A DNA stretch of 10,693 nucleotides, taken from the NCBI GenBank assembly GCA_017613485.1, contig JAGADS010000041.1, forward strand, positions 1 to 10,693, in the 5' to 3' direction. The stretch is from Treponema sp. (GTDB lineage Bacteria > Spirochaetota > Spirochaetia > Treponematales > Treponemataceae). Numbering within the stretch: position 1 is the stretch's first letter; every line of letters starts with the position of its first letter. The notes under the pieces are model-generated. The model had not been told where the DNA came from, ran no database searches, and worked only from the letters and a program-made list of their open reading frames with translations. Below are positions 1-7,436 of the stretch, piece by piece. A program made the position numbers and the translations under genes.

Positions 1-804
1 AGTAATCTCGCTCATCTGATCAAGCATACTCTGCATGGACATCGTACGCACAGCCGTATCACTGCCAGCCACCTGGGCACAATAAGTCTCAACATCGTTC
101 AATACATCTGTAGCCTTGTCGTTTGAAACCGCCTGAACCATGACAGTCGCCGCATTTGCATTCGGGACAATCTTCTTGGTATAGAAGCCTCTTGTGATAT
201 AACATCCGTTGGAAGCATCCTCCATGCCGGAAGTCTGGGATTTAAGCACGCCGATTACCTCAAAATTGAACGACACGGAGCTTATCACCATGATTACGTT
301 CTTGCCCACAGCATTTCCGTTTGGAAAAAGTGAGGATGCTATCTCGCTTCCTAAAATTATTTTCTGTGTTCCCATCACATTGTCTGTTACATCAAAGAAA
401 CGGCCGCTTTCAAGCTGAAGCCCGTACGCTTTCATGTAATCTGTCTCAACCGCTGTGGCAGATGTCGATGAAGAAATTTCCCCGGCAGAGATTGTGCCTG
501 ACACTGAATTCTTGAACCAGACAGTCTTGATGTTTGGAACTGATGCAAAGAGCTTTTCCCTGAAACTTTCATTAAAGGTAATTGATGAGGAGCTTCCCCT
601 CCACATAAAACCGCCTGCCGAAACGGAAACCATATCCAGACCGTTTGATCCGAATGTCTGCTCAATCTGAGAGGTAGAGCTTTGTCCCATGCTCATGATC
701 ACGATAACCGAGGCAACACCGATGATGATTCCCAAAAGAGAAAGGAACGTACGCATCTTGTTGCGTCTGAAATTCTGAAGCGAGTTAAGAAAATCTTCAA
801 GCAT
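1..804 (-). CDS. MacB/FtsX-type ABC transporter permease (partial, 3' end beyond window)
   Basis: The first 268 residues of an inner-membrane permease are present, and the frame is open to the window edge. Residues 1-17 are a short basic cytoplasmic segment (NFRRNKMR) and about 18-38 form a transmembrane helix with the typical GIIIGVASVIVIMSMG sequence of MacB/LolC/FtsX permeases. From about 45 onward comes a Ser/Thr-rich periplasmic MacB_PCD-type domain, including FEVIGVLKSQ near 181-190. The three C-terminal helices of the family would lie outside the window. The start ATG at 804 follows GGAGGAGG with good spacing and overlaps the end of the ATPase gene by 8 nt, so the two are translationally coupled. 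Together with the ATPase, adaptor and TolC-type channel it should form a mechanotransmission exporter. The substrate cannot be told: such systems export antibiotics, peptides or lipids. Confidence 0.93.
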   Translation of the reverse strand, partial: MLEDFLNSLQNFRRNKMRTFLSLLGIIIGVASVIVIMSMGQSSTSQIEQTFGSNGLDMVSVSAGGFMWRGSSSSITFNESFREKLFASVPNIKTVWFKNSVSGTISAGEISSSTSATAVETDYMKAYGLQLESGRFFDVTDNVMGTQKIILGSEIASSLFPNGNAVGKNVIMVISSVSFNFEVIGVLKSQTSGMEDASNGCYITRGFYTKKIVPNANAATVMVQAVSNDKATDVLNDVETYCAQVAGSDTAVRTMSMQSMLDQMSEIT

Positions 805-1522
805 TCTTTTCCTCCTCCTTTTCAAAGCCAGCCGGTATCTGCTCGGAATCCGATTGAATCAAGCCGTCAAATATCCTGATGCAGCGTTTTGATGATGCTC
901 CTACACGAGGGTCATGGGTTACGATTACAACCGTCGTTCCCTTTTCGTTTATCTCCCAGAACAGGTCCATTACGTTCTTGGATGTCTTACTGTCCAAGGC
1001 ACCAGTCGGTTCGTCTGCAAGTATTATCTTTGGCTCGGTGACTGTGGCACGTGCAATCGCGACACGCTGTTTCTGTCCACCGGAAAGCTCATGGGGCCTG
1101 TGGTTCATGCGGTCTGCAAGTCCAACTTTCTCCAGCGCTATGATTGCCTTTTCCTTGCGGTCTCTTTTTTCAAGTCCTGCATATCTAAGCGGAAGCATTA
1201 CGTTTTCCAGCACGGTCATCGAAGAAAGAAGAAAATACTGCTGGAACACAAATCCTACTGTCTGGTTCCTCAGCACTGCAAGCTCTTTCTCGCTCATCTG
1301 TGCGGTTTCCTTGCCGTTGATTTTTACTATGCCGCCACTGGGACGATCAAGACATCCAATCATGTTCATGCAGGTTGACTTACCGGATCCGGACGGTCCC
1401 ATTATCGTAACAAATTCACCCTGCTTTATATCAAAGGAAACACCCCGCAAAGCCTGTACCTCATTTTCACCAACTGAATAGATACGCTTTACGTTTTCCA
1501 TAGTAATAACTGATTCAGCCAT
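797..1522 (-). CDS. MacB/LolD-type ABC transporter ATP-binding protein
   Basis: A 241-residue cytoplasmic ATPase that powers the adjacent permease. All nucleotide-binding motifs are intact: Walker A GPSGSGKST (42-50), Q-loop FVFQQ (Q94/Q95), signature LSGGQ (146-150), Walker B IILADE (166-171), D-loop ALDS (175-178) and H-loop His203. Length and the CLDRPSGG stretch after Walker A are typical of the MacB/LolD/YknY subfamily. The frame stays open upstream, but ATG 1522 is chosen because AAGGAG sits 6 nt before it and the protein aligns from there. Longer starts would only read the antisense of the adaptor's Gly-rich tail. It lies 10 bp after the adaptor and overlaps the permease start by 8 nt. 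ATPase and permease are separate genes, unlike E. coli MacB, where they are fused. Confidence 0.96.
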   Translation of the reverse strand: MAESVITMENVKRIYSVGENEVQALRGVSFDIKQGEFVTIMGPSGSGKSTCMNMIGCLDRPSGGIVKINGKETAQMSEKELAVLRNQTVGFVFQQYFLLSSMTVLENVMLPLRYAGLEKRDRKEKAIIALEKVGLADRMNHRPHELSGGQKQRVAIARATVTEPKIILADEPTGALDSKTSKNVMDLFWEINEKGTTVVIVTHDPRVGASSKRCIRIFDGLIQSDSEQIPAGFEKEEEKNA

Positions 1523-1532
1523 AGAGAACTCC

Positions 1533-2660
1533 TTAACGTGATGGAGGACCACTGAAACCACCGCTCGGCATACCTCCACTTGGCATACCGCCACCGCTGC
1601 CGGATCTTGAGCCGCTGGAACTACCTCCTGGCATACCGCCTCCCATTCCACCACGCTGGAATCCAGAAGACTGAGGTGTCGTAAGCTGCTTTAATATCTC
1701 TCCGCCTTCAAGTCCGCTTTCTACCTTTACATATTCACGGTCATACGGAGTTACAACAACATTGATTTTTTCTCCTGTAAGTGCTGACTCAACATAGGCC
1801 TGTCCGTCTTCCCTTCCGACTGCATAACGTGACACAATCAGATAGGTCTCTGTAGGTGATATCTCAATTTTTCCAGAGAATGAAAAGTTCGGTAATATTT
1901 CCTCAGGATATTCATCAATCCTTACCTTTGCCTTTACGACAGTTGCACCGCGGTTTGTCACAGATCCTATTGCTGGCCATGACACTACAGTTCCATAAAC
2001 TTTATCCTCAACAGCCGAGAATGTAAATTCAACTTTCTGACCGACTTCAAGTTTACTTACATCGGTCTCCGCAATCTCAACATCAGCCGTAAGATAAGAG
2101 ACATCAACCAGAGTACCTACAGTGTTCTTTGTCTCAAGGGCATCACCGACGGCAACATTTATGTCTGCAATGATTCCGTCAAACTGTGCAGTGATTTTTC
2201 TGTCAGAGATTTTCTGGACAAGTGCATCACGCTGGGTCTTCATAAGCTCATACTGACGTGCAGACCCTGTAATCCTTGTTGTCTCCATGTCATACTCATG
2301 GCGTGCAAGATTATATTTCTCCGTTGAGTCATCAAGCTGAAGAATCACATCGCCTTTCTTTACGTGATCTCCCTGACTTACATAGACACCGACAACTGTT
2401 CCGCTGGAAAGTGCCTGCAGACTCTGGGATTTTGCCGCAGATACAACACCCGATATTTCAATTACATTCTCGTATGTTTCCTTGTTGACAGTATATGTCA
2501 CGTTCTCTGCATTTGCCTTTGACCTGATGCGTCGTGTAATTACAAGACCCGCAACAATAACGGCAATCACGATTATAAAAATCAAGAACCGCTTAAGATA
2601 TTTATTCATCTTTTTCTTGGGTGCTTTCTCTTTCTTTTCCTTGTTCTCTTTATTCTTCAT
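1533..2660 (-). CDS. MacA/HlyD-type periplasmic adaptor (membrane fusion) protein
   Basis: A 375-residue adaptor that bridges the inner-membrane ABC pump and the outer-membrane channel. A Lys-rich cytoplasmic tail (1-23) precedes one transmembrane helix (about 25-42), followed by a periplasmic body. The split lipoyl (biotinyl-like) domain is visible as GTVVGVYVSQGDHVKKGDVI (88-107) and ITAQFDGIIADINVAVGDAL (155-174). The hairpin between them is short, about 40 residues. A beta-barrel domain (about 190-270) and a membrane-proximal domain follow. From about 332 to 375 the protein ends in a low-complexity Gly/Ser/Met/Pro tail with repeated GGMPSGG-like units. The start ATG follows GGAGG at a normal distance and overlaps the tolC-type stop by 11 nt. 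MacA-like adaptors also stimulate the partner ATPase; the tail is not part of the usual domain and its role is unknown. Confidence 0.94.
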   Translation of the reverse strand: MKNKENKEKKEKAPKKKMNKYLKRFLIFIIVIAVIVAGLVITRRIRSKANAENVTYTVNKETYENVIEISGVVSAAKSQSLQALSSGTVVGVYVSQGDHVKKGDVILQLDDSTEKYNLARHEYDMETTRITGSARQYELMKTQRDALVQKISDRKITAQFDGIIADINVAVGDALETKNTVGTLVDVSYLTADVEIAETDVSKLEVGQKVEFTFSAVEDKVYGTVVSWPAIGSVTNRGATVVKAKVRIDEYPEEILPNFSFSGKIEISPTETYLIVSRYAVGREDGQAYVESALTGEKINVVVTPYDREYVKVESGLEGGEILKQLTTPQSSGFQRGGMGGGMPGGSSSGSRSGSGGGMPSGGMPSGGFSGPPSR

Positions 2661-4113
2661 TTTTTCCTCCTATCGCATCGACATCCAGATCTTCAATTTC
2701 CGGGCAGAACAAAAGTTTTGTCGTGTCGTTGTATATAATCAAGTCCAGTGCATTGGTCAGCTTTTTTATCTCATAGCTGTCCCTGCTAGAGACATTTTTC
2801 TTATATTCACTTTCGGTAATCAAGCCTTGCCTGTAATAGCTTGCCATATCACTTGCGAGTTTCTTATACATCTCATAGAATTCCTCTGCACTCTGTTTTT
2901 CCCACAGAATGTTCTGCAGCGAGGCCTCCTGGGAAACAACAGAAGTATAATAGTTTTCCTGGGCATTTATAACCTCAATCGTGTCCTGCTCCTCATTGAT
3001 GGTATCAATCTGAGAATTGATTTTTGCCTTGCGGAAAGCGTTGGGGTCAATCGAAACTCCCATTGTAAGGACAGGTGTTTTTGTATCGGTTCCAATAGGA
3101 ATGCTTGCACCTGCATTCAGTTTAAGTCCTGTGTTGTTCCATGTAAAATCAGTTCCCACATTGACTGTGTTGTAATCCTGATCATTGTAGTTGAACGTCA
3201 TGCCTGCGTTTGCACTGAGTGTTATGGCAGAGTCAGCATTGCGCTCAAGATTGTTTATATATTGATTCCATTTTGCACTCTCAAGCTTGGTATATGTCTC
3301 CTGATCAAATGACTTTACATCAAGAGCCTCTACCTCTGGAATAGAAGTTGGAAGGAAATCAGCGGGATCTGTGTAATTGTATTCAACTCCGCATTTTGCC
3401 GCAAAGATTTTTACCTCACGCTCAAAATCACGGCTTTTTGATTCCGTTGTATTCTGTGCGGACATGACCTTTAACTGGGCCGTCCTGTATTTTGTTGAGC
3501 TTGTTGAATAGCCCTGAACACGAACCTGCTCAAAAGAAAGCTGTGCATCATAGACATCCTGTTCAGCAGACAAAAGCTGGGATTTCTGATTATAGAGGTT
3601 TTTCAATTCAGTGTAAAAAGTTTTTTCCGCAGTGATAAAACCGTTCTGCAAATTACGCTTAGCAGTCAGGACATTGCGCTCTGACTTTAACAGTGCAATC
3701 TCACGCTTCTTTGAATTATTGGAAATGATGTCGGCGCTCAATGAAAGAGAGGTATTTGAAACGGCACTTGTCGAATCATTTGAATCAAAATTCAGTCTGG
3801 TAGAAGCACTCAGCGAAAGATTGTTCAACTGGGGAACAGAAGCCTGAGCCTTTGGAGTAAACTGAACAGAACCGTTATCACCTGTTGTAAATGTAATTGT
3901 ACCCGTGGAAATATCAAAGCTGAACCCATAGGAGATATCGGTAAGCTGGCTTTCCAAGATAGTCTTCTGAGTCTTTCCTACAAGGCCTTTAAGGTCGAGA
4001 CTGTTCTGAAGATAACCTGTCAATAAGTCTTCAACTTTCTCCGCTCCGAAAAACTGAGTAAACACACAAAGAGAAAGTATCATGCTTAAGAATATGTATT
4101 TTGCTCTTTTCAT
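2650..4113 (-). CDS. TolC-family outer membrane efflux protein
   Basis: A 487-residue protein with an N-terminal signal peptide (basic MKRAK, hydrophobic 7-22, probable cleavage near FFGA at 21-24). After it come two halves, each with beta-rich Ser/Thr/Asn segments (about 55-135 and 280-345) and long charged helices (about 145-235 and 365-460). That is the organisation of TolC trimers, with outer-membrane barrel strands plus a periplasmic alpha-barrel. Sequence identity to classical TolC is probably low, so the call rests on architecture and operon position. It is first in the export operon and its 3' end overlaps the adaptor start by 11 nt. No well-spaced Shine-Dalgarno precedes ATG 4113: the GAGG is only 2 nt away. 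A TATACT -10 would place the transcript start on the ATG itself. A downstream Met11 start is possible but would shorten the signal peptide. Confidence 0.9.
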   Translation of the reverse strand: MKRAKYIFLSMILSLCVFTQFFGAEKVEDLLTGYLQNSLDLKGLVGKTQKTILESQLTDISYGFSFDISTGTITFTTGDNGSVQFTPKAQASVPQLNNLSLSASTRLNFDSNDSTSAVSNTSLSLSADIISNNSKKREIALLKSERNVLTAKRNLQNGFITAEKTFYTELKNLYNQKSQLLSAEQDVYDAQLSFEQVRVQGYSTSSTKYRTAQLKVMSAQNTTESKSRDFEREVKIFAAKCGVEYNYTDPADFLPTSIPEVEALDVKSFDQETYTKLESAKWNQYINNLERNADSAITLSANAGMTFNYNDQDYNTVNVGTDFTWNNTGLKLNAGASIPIGTDTKTPVLTMGVSIDPNAFRKAKINSQIDTINEEQDTIEVINAQENYYTSVVSQEASLQNILWEKQSAEEFYEMYKKLASDMASYYRQGLITESEYKKNVSSRDSYEIKKLTNALDLIIYNDTTKLLFCPEIEDLDVDAIGGKNEE

Positions 4114-4119
4114 GCCTCA

Positions 4120-4149
4120 AGTATAAAATGGAACTAACTTATAACGCAA
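4120..4149 (-). promoter_or_regulatory. Candidate promoter of the efflux operon
   Basis: Read on the minus strand, TTGCGT (4149-4144), an 18-nt spacer and TATACT (4125-4120). The predicted start of transcription, 7 nt after the hexamer, is position 4113, the A of the start codon. The -10 is good, the -35 matches only in TTG. The upstream nnr gene ends only 65 bp away, so read-through is also possible. Confidence 0.5.
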
Positions 4150-4158
4150 TATAAACGC

Positions 4159-4170
4159 TGTTATATAACA
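4159..4170. promoter_or_regulatory. 12-bp perfect palindrome upstream of the efflux promoter
   Basis: TGTTATATAACA is a perfect palindrome 10 bp upstream of the proposed -35 of the tolC-type gene. Its position suits an operator or activator site for the export operon. No regulator gene is adjacent, and in AT-rich DNA a 12-bp palindrome can occur by chance. Confidence 0.3.
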
Positions 4171-4178
4171 AATTATTA

Positions 4179-5657
4179 TCAAGATGTTATGTTTATAGAA
4201 GAAAGCAAAATTGAAGGGGTCATGGTAAAGTCAGGCTTTATTTTTGCTGAGGCTGTTGCATGAACAAGACTGGCAGTGACTGCGGCATCCAGGGCACTGT
4301 ATTTCTGTGCAAGGAGGCCTGCTATCAATCCGGCAAGTATATCTCCGCTTCCACCTTTTGCCAAAGCAGAACTTCCAAGCGGATTAAAATACATTCGTGT
4401 CTTTCCATTTGAATCATTCACGCAGATTAGCACCGTGGCTCCCTTTAAAAGAAGGACGACTCCGGGAAACATTGAGCAAAACTTTTGTGACAGTTCCAAG
4501 CGGTTTTTGATGACCTGTGAAAGCTCGTGTTTTCCAAGGCCTGTGTTTTCCAGCAATGCAGCAAACTCTTTTGGATGAGGCGTTATGACAGTCGCTGCCC
4601 CTGACCTGGATCTTGAGTCAAGCAGATCCTTTATCTCACTGTAATAGCATAGATCCGCATCAAGCACGCAGCCGGCATCACTTTTATTCTTGAGGTAATC
4701 GAACAAATCATCAAGCTTACGTTCACGGCCAAGACCCATTCCAACCGCCACTGCACTTGTATTCTGAGGAAACTCATTTGAGCACATCAGGTCACAGGGC
4801 ACACTGCATCCTCCGACAGTATCCACAACAGTTGCAAGGCCTGCCCCAATCCTGAGTGTTGCACAGGAAGCCATGACCGCCGCCCCGCTTTTTTCTCCTG
4901 CAACACTCACCGCATGACCGAAAGTTCCCTTGTTTACATTCTGCTTATTACGGTAGGGTAAACGCATATCTTCTTTTTCCAGAAGCCAATATTCAGTCTG
5001 GTTTTCTTCTTCAAGCGATTCCTCAAACAGCTTACGAGGCACTCCCAGATTTTCAACTTGAATTTTACCGCATGAATCCTTTGCAAAATCAGAATAAAGG
5101 CATAATTTCCGGGCACCCATCGTCACAGTCATATCAGCAGCAAGAACACTTTTTCCGCAGTTACCGTATTGATCAAGACCTGTAGGAACATCACATGCAA
5201 GCCTGAAAAGATCCATGCCGTTGACACAATCAATTACCGCACAAATATCCTCCGGCAATTCTCCGTGGAAACCGCTTCCAAAAATGCAGTCCACAACAAT
5301 CCCCGCTTCTTTTCCCTCACATGAAAGATAGCTCATAATAGACTCAGAGGAAACAGTCTTTACACCGGCTTTTTTTGCCCTCTCTGCCTGAATCACGCAT
5401 AAGGGAGACTTTGGCGGAATACATTCAAGGACAACGATATTTTCTATAATCCTTCGTGCAAGGGCATAACCGTCCGCACCATTGTTTCCCGCACCGCACA
5501 GAACAAGGATCTGTTTTTTTTCTGTTTCATTCAGCTTTTCTGTTACCGCTTTCTCCAATCCGGCCGCTGCATTCTCCATCATCAGTTCTTCTGTCAAACC
5601 ATAGCGCTCACGGACTGCGGCATCCTGTTTTCTTGTGTCAAAAAAAATTTTCTGCAT
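4179..5657 (-). CDS. nnr: Bifunctional NAD(P)H-hydrate epimerase / ADP-dependent NAD(P)H-hydrate dehydratase
   Basis: A 492-residue cytoplasmic repair enzyme, close to E. coli Nnr (YjeF) in length. The N-terminal YjeF_N domain (about 1-215) interconverts R- and S-NAD(P)HX. It shows LCGAGNNGADG (53-63), VDCIFGSGFHGEL (122-134) and CDVPTGLD (155-162). The C-terminal ribokinase-fold domain (about 235-488) dehydrates S-NAD(P)HX using ADP. It shows ATLRIGAGLATV (266-277), VLDADL (331-336), VITPHPKEF (357-365), LLLKGA (402-407) and GGSGDILAG (435-443, Asp439 the expected catalytic residue). The usual NNGGDG reads NNGADG here. The start at 5657 has no Shine-Dalgarno but a TATAAT hexamer 7 nt upstream of the ATG. 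The gene ends in three in-frame stops (TGA TAA TAA, 4181-4173). It is a metabolite-repair housekeeping gene with no evident link to the efflux operon. Confidence 0.96.
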   Translation of the reverse strand: MQKIFFDTRKQDAAVRERYGLTEELMMENAAAGLEKAVTEKLNETEKKQILVLCGAGNNGADGYALARRIIENIVVLECIPPKSPLCVIQAERAKKAGVKTVSSESIMSYLSCEGKEAGIVVDCIFGSGFHGELPEDICAVIDCVNGMDLFRLACDVPTGLDQYGNCGKSVLAADMTVTMGARKLCLYSDFAKDSCGKIQVENLGVPRKLFEESLEEENQTEYWLLEKEDMRLPYRNKQNVNKGTFGHAVSVAGEKSGAAVMASCATLRIGAGLATVVDTVGGCSVPCDLMCSNEFPQNTSAVAVGMGLGRERKLDDLFDYLKNKSDAGCVLDADLCYYSEIKDLLDSRSRSGAATVITPHPKEFAALLENTGLGKHELSQVIKNRLELSQKFCSMFPGVVLLLKGATVLICVNDSNGKTRMYFNPLGSSALAKGGSGDILAGLIAGLLAQKYSALDAAVTASLVHATASAKIKPDFTMTPSILLSSINITS

Positions 5658-5662
5658 AGGGT

Positions 5663-5674
5663 CAATTATAATTG
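5663..5674. promoter_or_regulatory. 12-bp perfect palindrome shared by divergent promoters
   Basis: CAATTATAATTG is a perfect palindrome. It contains the minus-strand TATAAT of nnr and overlaps the first bases of the plus-strand -35 for the 5709 gene. It could be an operator for both, or simply the result of packing AT-rich promoter elements into 51 bp. Confidence 0.3.
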
Positions 5675-5693
5675 TATTTTACATGAATTTGAA
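5665..5693 (-). promoter_or_regulatory. Promoter of nnr, leaderless geometry
   Basis: On the minus strand TTCAAA (5693-5688), a 17-nt spacer and a consensus TATAAT (5670-5665). The predicted transcription start is 5658/5657, at the A of the nnr ATG. No Shine-Dalgarno could fit in such a transcript. Confidence 0.65.
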
Positions 5694-5700
5694 GTATTAT
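5672..5700 (+). promoter_or_regulatory. Promoter of the coiled-coil membrane protein gene
   Basis: TTGTAT (5672-5677), a 17-nt spacer and TATTAT (5695-5700). The predicted start near 5707 leaves a leader of about 2 nt before ATG 5709. The -35 is weak, the -10 good. It is divergent from and overlapping with the nnr promoter. Confidence 0.5.
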
Positions 5701-5708
5701 CCATAAAT

Positions 5709-6728
5709 ATGGGCAAGAATAATTTTTTTAAGCGTTTAAGGAAACCGTGGAAAATCATCAAGTCTGTTTTAGGCTCACTTTTGATTTTACTCTGCATGAG
5801 TCTTGTGATAATTCTTTCATGTACTCTTTTCTCAAGATTCACAAGCAGATTCGGAATCATTTTTTCTTCGATTGTTTGTGCCGTACTTGCAATCCCGCTT
5901 ACTTTAATCTGGTTCCCCTATGTTTATCAGGCAGCACGCTCCACAGAGACAGTAAAGGACGAGACAATCCGTAAACAAAAAGAAGAAATTGACGAGCTTC
6001 AGAGCCAGAACGAAAAATACAAGACCGAGCAGAAATCATTCAAGGAGAAAATTCATCTGCTGGAAAACCTTACGTTCAACATGGAGACATATCAGGATGT
6101 ATTTAAAATGTGTTTCCGCGAATACAGCCAGACTTCAACATTAAAGAACCGCGAGCAGTTCAACGAAAGCGATTACACCAATGTTATAAAAAAACTTCTG
6201 GATTCTCCCTCGAAAAATTATGACGAGATTCTTTCGGTAATGGATTGCTGCGTTCAATATCAGAGGGGCGTTGACTTACAGAACATAAAGATTGCCAAGG
6301 TAAACGACACGACCGTAGTTATTTCCGGCATCAAGCCTGAGTACACAACAGAACCGAGCTTTAAGTACAAGGATTTCTTCTCCGAGGTCCGCCACGTCAA
6401 GCTGGATAAAAATTCAAACATACGTGACATTCATGTAGAAAACGAAAACGACTACCGCACGCTACTTGATCAGAAAAAAGAGCAGTACAAGACAGAGTTT
6501 GAGCAGTCATTCATCAACGGCAAAACAATCGAAGAGGATGCAGATGAAATAATAAAGAGGGCAAAGGATTTTGTACGCATAATTCTTGAGCCGATTTATC
6601 CCAATGTTGAATTTGAGGACGGCAAGGTTGCAAAGGAGGCCCTTCCCCTGCTTGAATATCTTAAGAATGAAACTGATTTTTACAAAAGCAAGCTTTCGCC
6701 CGAGCTTCCATCACCGGACAAGGAATAA
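5709..6728 (+). CDS. Two-TM membrane protein with coiled coil; DUF4230-like C-terminal region
   Basis: A 339-residue protein of unproven function. A basic N-terminus (KRLRKPWKIIK) precedes two hydrophobic helices (about 17-41 and 49-74). A charged heptad-like coiled coil (about 79-120) and a soluble domain (about 125-330) follow. The segment RGVDLQNIKIAKVNDTTVVI (186-205), with a later amphipathic helix EEDADEIIKRAKDFVRIIL (275-293), resembles the layout of DUF4230 proteins. I make this link by eye and hold it loosely. No enzyme motif is visible. The basic N-terminus suggests the N-end and the coiled-coil domain are both cytoplasmic, but topology is a guess. ATG 5709 is the first in-frame start after the promoter and has no Shine-Dalgarno. 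The YkgJ-family gene begins 11 bp downstream, so the two are probably co-transcribed. Confidence 0.85.
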   Translation: MGKNNFFKRLRKPWKIIKSVLGSLLILLCMSLVIILSCTLFSRFTSRFGIIFSSIVCAVLAIPLTLIWFPYVYQAARSTETVKDETIRKQKEEIDELQSQNEKYKTEQKSFKEKIHLLENLTFNMETYQDVFKMCFREYSQTSTLKNREQFNESDYTNVIKKLLDSPSKNYDEILSVMDCCVQYQRGVDLQNIKIAKVNDTTVVISGIKPEYTTEPSFKYKDFFSEVRHVKLDKNSNIRDIHVENENDYRTLLDQKKEQYKTEFEQSFINGKTIEEDADEIIKRAKDFVRIILEPIYPNVEFEDGKVAKEALPLLEYLKNETDFYKSKLSPELPSPDKE

Positions 6729-6739
6729 CAGCAAACGTA

Positions 6740-7177
6740 ATGGATGAAGTTTTTTATTCCGATGGACTTGATTTCTCATGCAAACAATGCTCTTTCTGTT
6801 GCTGCGGATTTTCAGGGGTTGTCCTTCTTTCCGAGCTTGACCTTGAGCGCCTTGCAAAATGGGCTGATGTCACAAAAGAACAGTTCATCGCAATGTACTG
6901 CCGCTGGGTTGAAGATGATGAGGGAAAACAGTTTTTGTCCCTCCGCGAGAAACGTGGCAACCAATGCATTTTCTGGGATAAAGGTTGTTCTGCCTACGAA
7001 GCGCGTCCCATCCAATGCCGTACATATCCTTTCTGGACCTCTGTTCTAAAAGACAAGGACTCCTGGCAAAAAGAAAGCCTCGACTGCCCCGGCATCAACT
7101 CAGGTGCCCACCACACCCCGGAAGAAATAACCCGCCAGCTTGAACTGTATGAATCCAGAATACCTATGGTTAAGTGA
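6740..7177 (+). CDS. YkgJ-family cysteine cluster protein (putative zinc/iron-chelating)
   Basis: A 145-residue protein with ten cysteines in the pattern of the YkgJ/CxxCxxCC family. CKQCSFCCC (C14, C17, C20-C22) comes near the N-terminus, then QCIFWDKGCSAYEARPIQCR (C76, C83, C93), and DCPGIN with C116. C54 lies outside the core. The family is predicted to bind Zn or an Fe-S cluster; its biochemical role is unsettled. The motif RPIQCRTYPFW is especially characteristic. Length is usual for the family, and no signal peptide or membrane helix is seen. It starts 11 bp after the coiled-coil gene with only a poor, distant AGGA, so it may rely on translational coupling. Whether it works with the upstream membrane protein is unknown. 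Confidence 0.93.
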   Translation: MDEVFYSDGLDFSCKQCSFCCCGFSGVVLLSELDLERLAKWADVTKEQFIAMYCRWVEDDEGKQFLSLREKRGNQCIFWDKGCSAYEARPIQCRTYPFWTSVLKDKDSWQKESLDCPGINSGAHHTPEEITRQLELYESRIPMVK

Positions 7178-7201
7178 ATCCTAGCCTTTTATTCAAAAAT
7201 G

Positions 7202-7210
7202 TGATATATT
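7202..7210 (+). promoter_or_regulatory. Extended -10 promoter of the toxin-antitoxin pair
   Basis: TGATATATT fits an extended -10 (TG-n-TATATT) between the ykgJ-type stop and the antitoxin. No convincing -35 lies 16-18 nt upstream, as is common for extended -10 promoters. A transcript would start near 7217, very close to the AAGGAGG (7216-7222), so the leader would be short. Confidence 0.4.
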
Positions 7211-7229
7211 TAATTAAGGAGGCATGAGA

Positions 7230-7436
7230 ATGGCACGACCAATAAAAGAGACTCCAATTTTATTTGGTGAAGATGGCAAACGGTTTGAAGAAAACATGCG
7301 TAATGCTAAATGCACAGTAACACCGGAACAGTATAAAGTCATGTATTCTCATTATAAAACCGTCCTTGCATGTCTAGAAAGAGGTGAAGCAGCAAGAAAA
7401 GAACGACTTGCAAAGAGGATAGAATCACAAAAATGA
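7230..7436 (+). CDS. Putative antitoxin of a GNAT toxin-antitoxin pair
   Basis: A 68-residue, strongly charged protein (MARPIKETPILFGEDGKRFE...). Small proteins with this MARPIK-tP-I start are, from general knowledge, common partners of toxin-like genes. It lacks the ribbon-helix-helix (DUF1778) signature of TacA-type antitoxins usually paired with GNAT toxins. A helical, Lys/Glu-rich C-terminus (about 48-68) could wrap the toxin. ATG 7230 is chosen because AAGGAGG (7216-7222) lies 7 nt before it; the in-frame ATG at 7224 is only 1 nt from that site and too close. The stop overlaps the GNAT start as ATGA, the standard antitoxin-first, coupled layout. Function is inferred from context. Confidence 0.75.
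   Translation: MARPIKETPILFGEDGKRFEENMRNAKCTVTPEQYKVMYSHYKTVLACLERGEAARKERLAKRIESQK

Noticed and set aside
879..1481. 200-codon plus-strand frame
   Set aside because: It is antisense to the ABC ATPase, whose catalytic motifs are all intact on the other strand.
2482..3312. 276-codon open frame on the plus strand
   Set aside because: It is fully antisense to the adaptor and TolC-type genes, has Phe/Ile/Cys-rich non-protein-like composition and no ribosome site.
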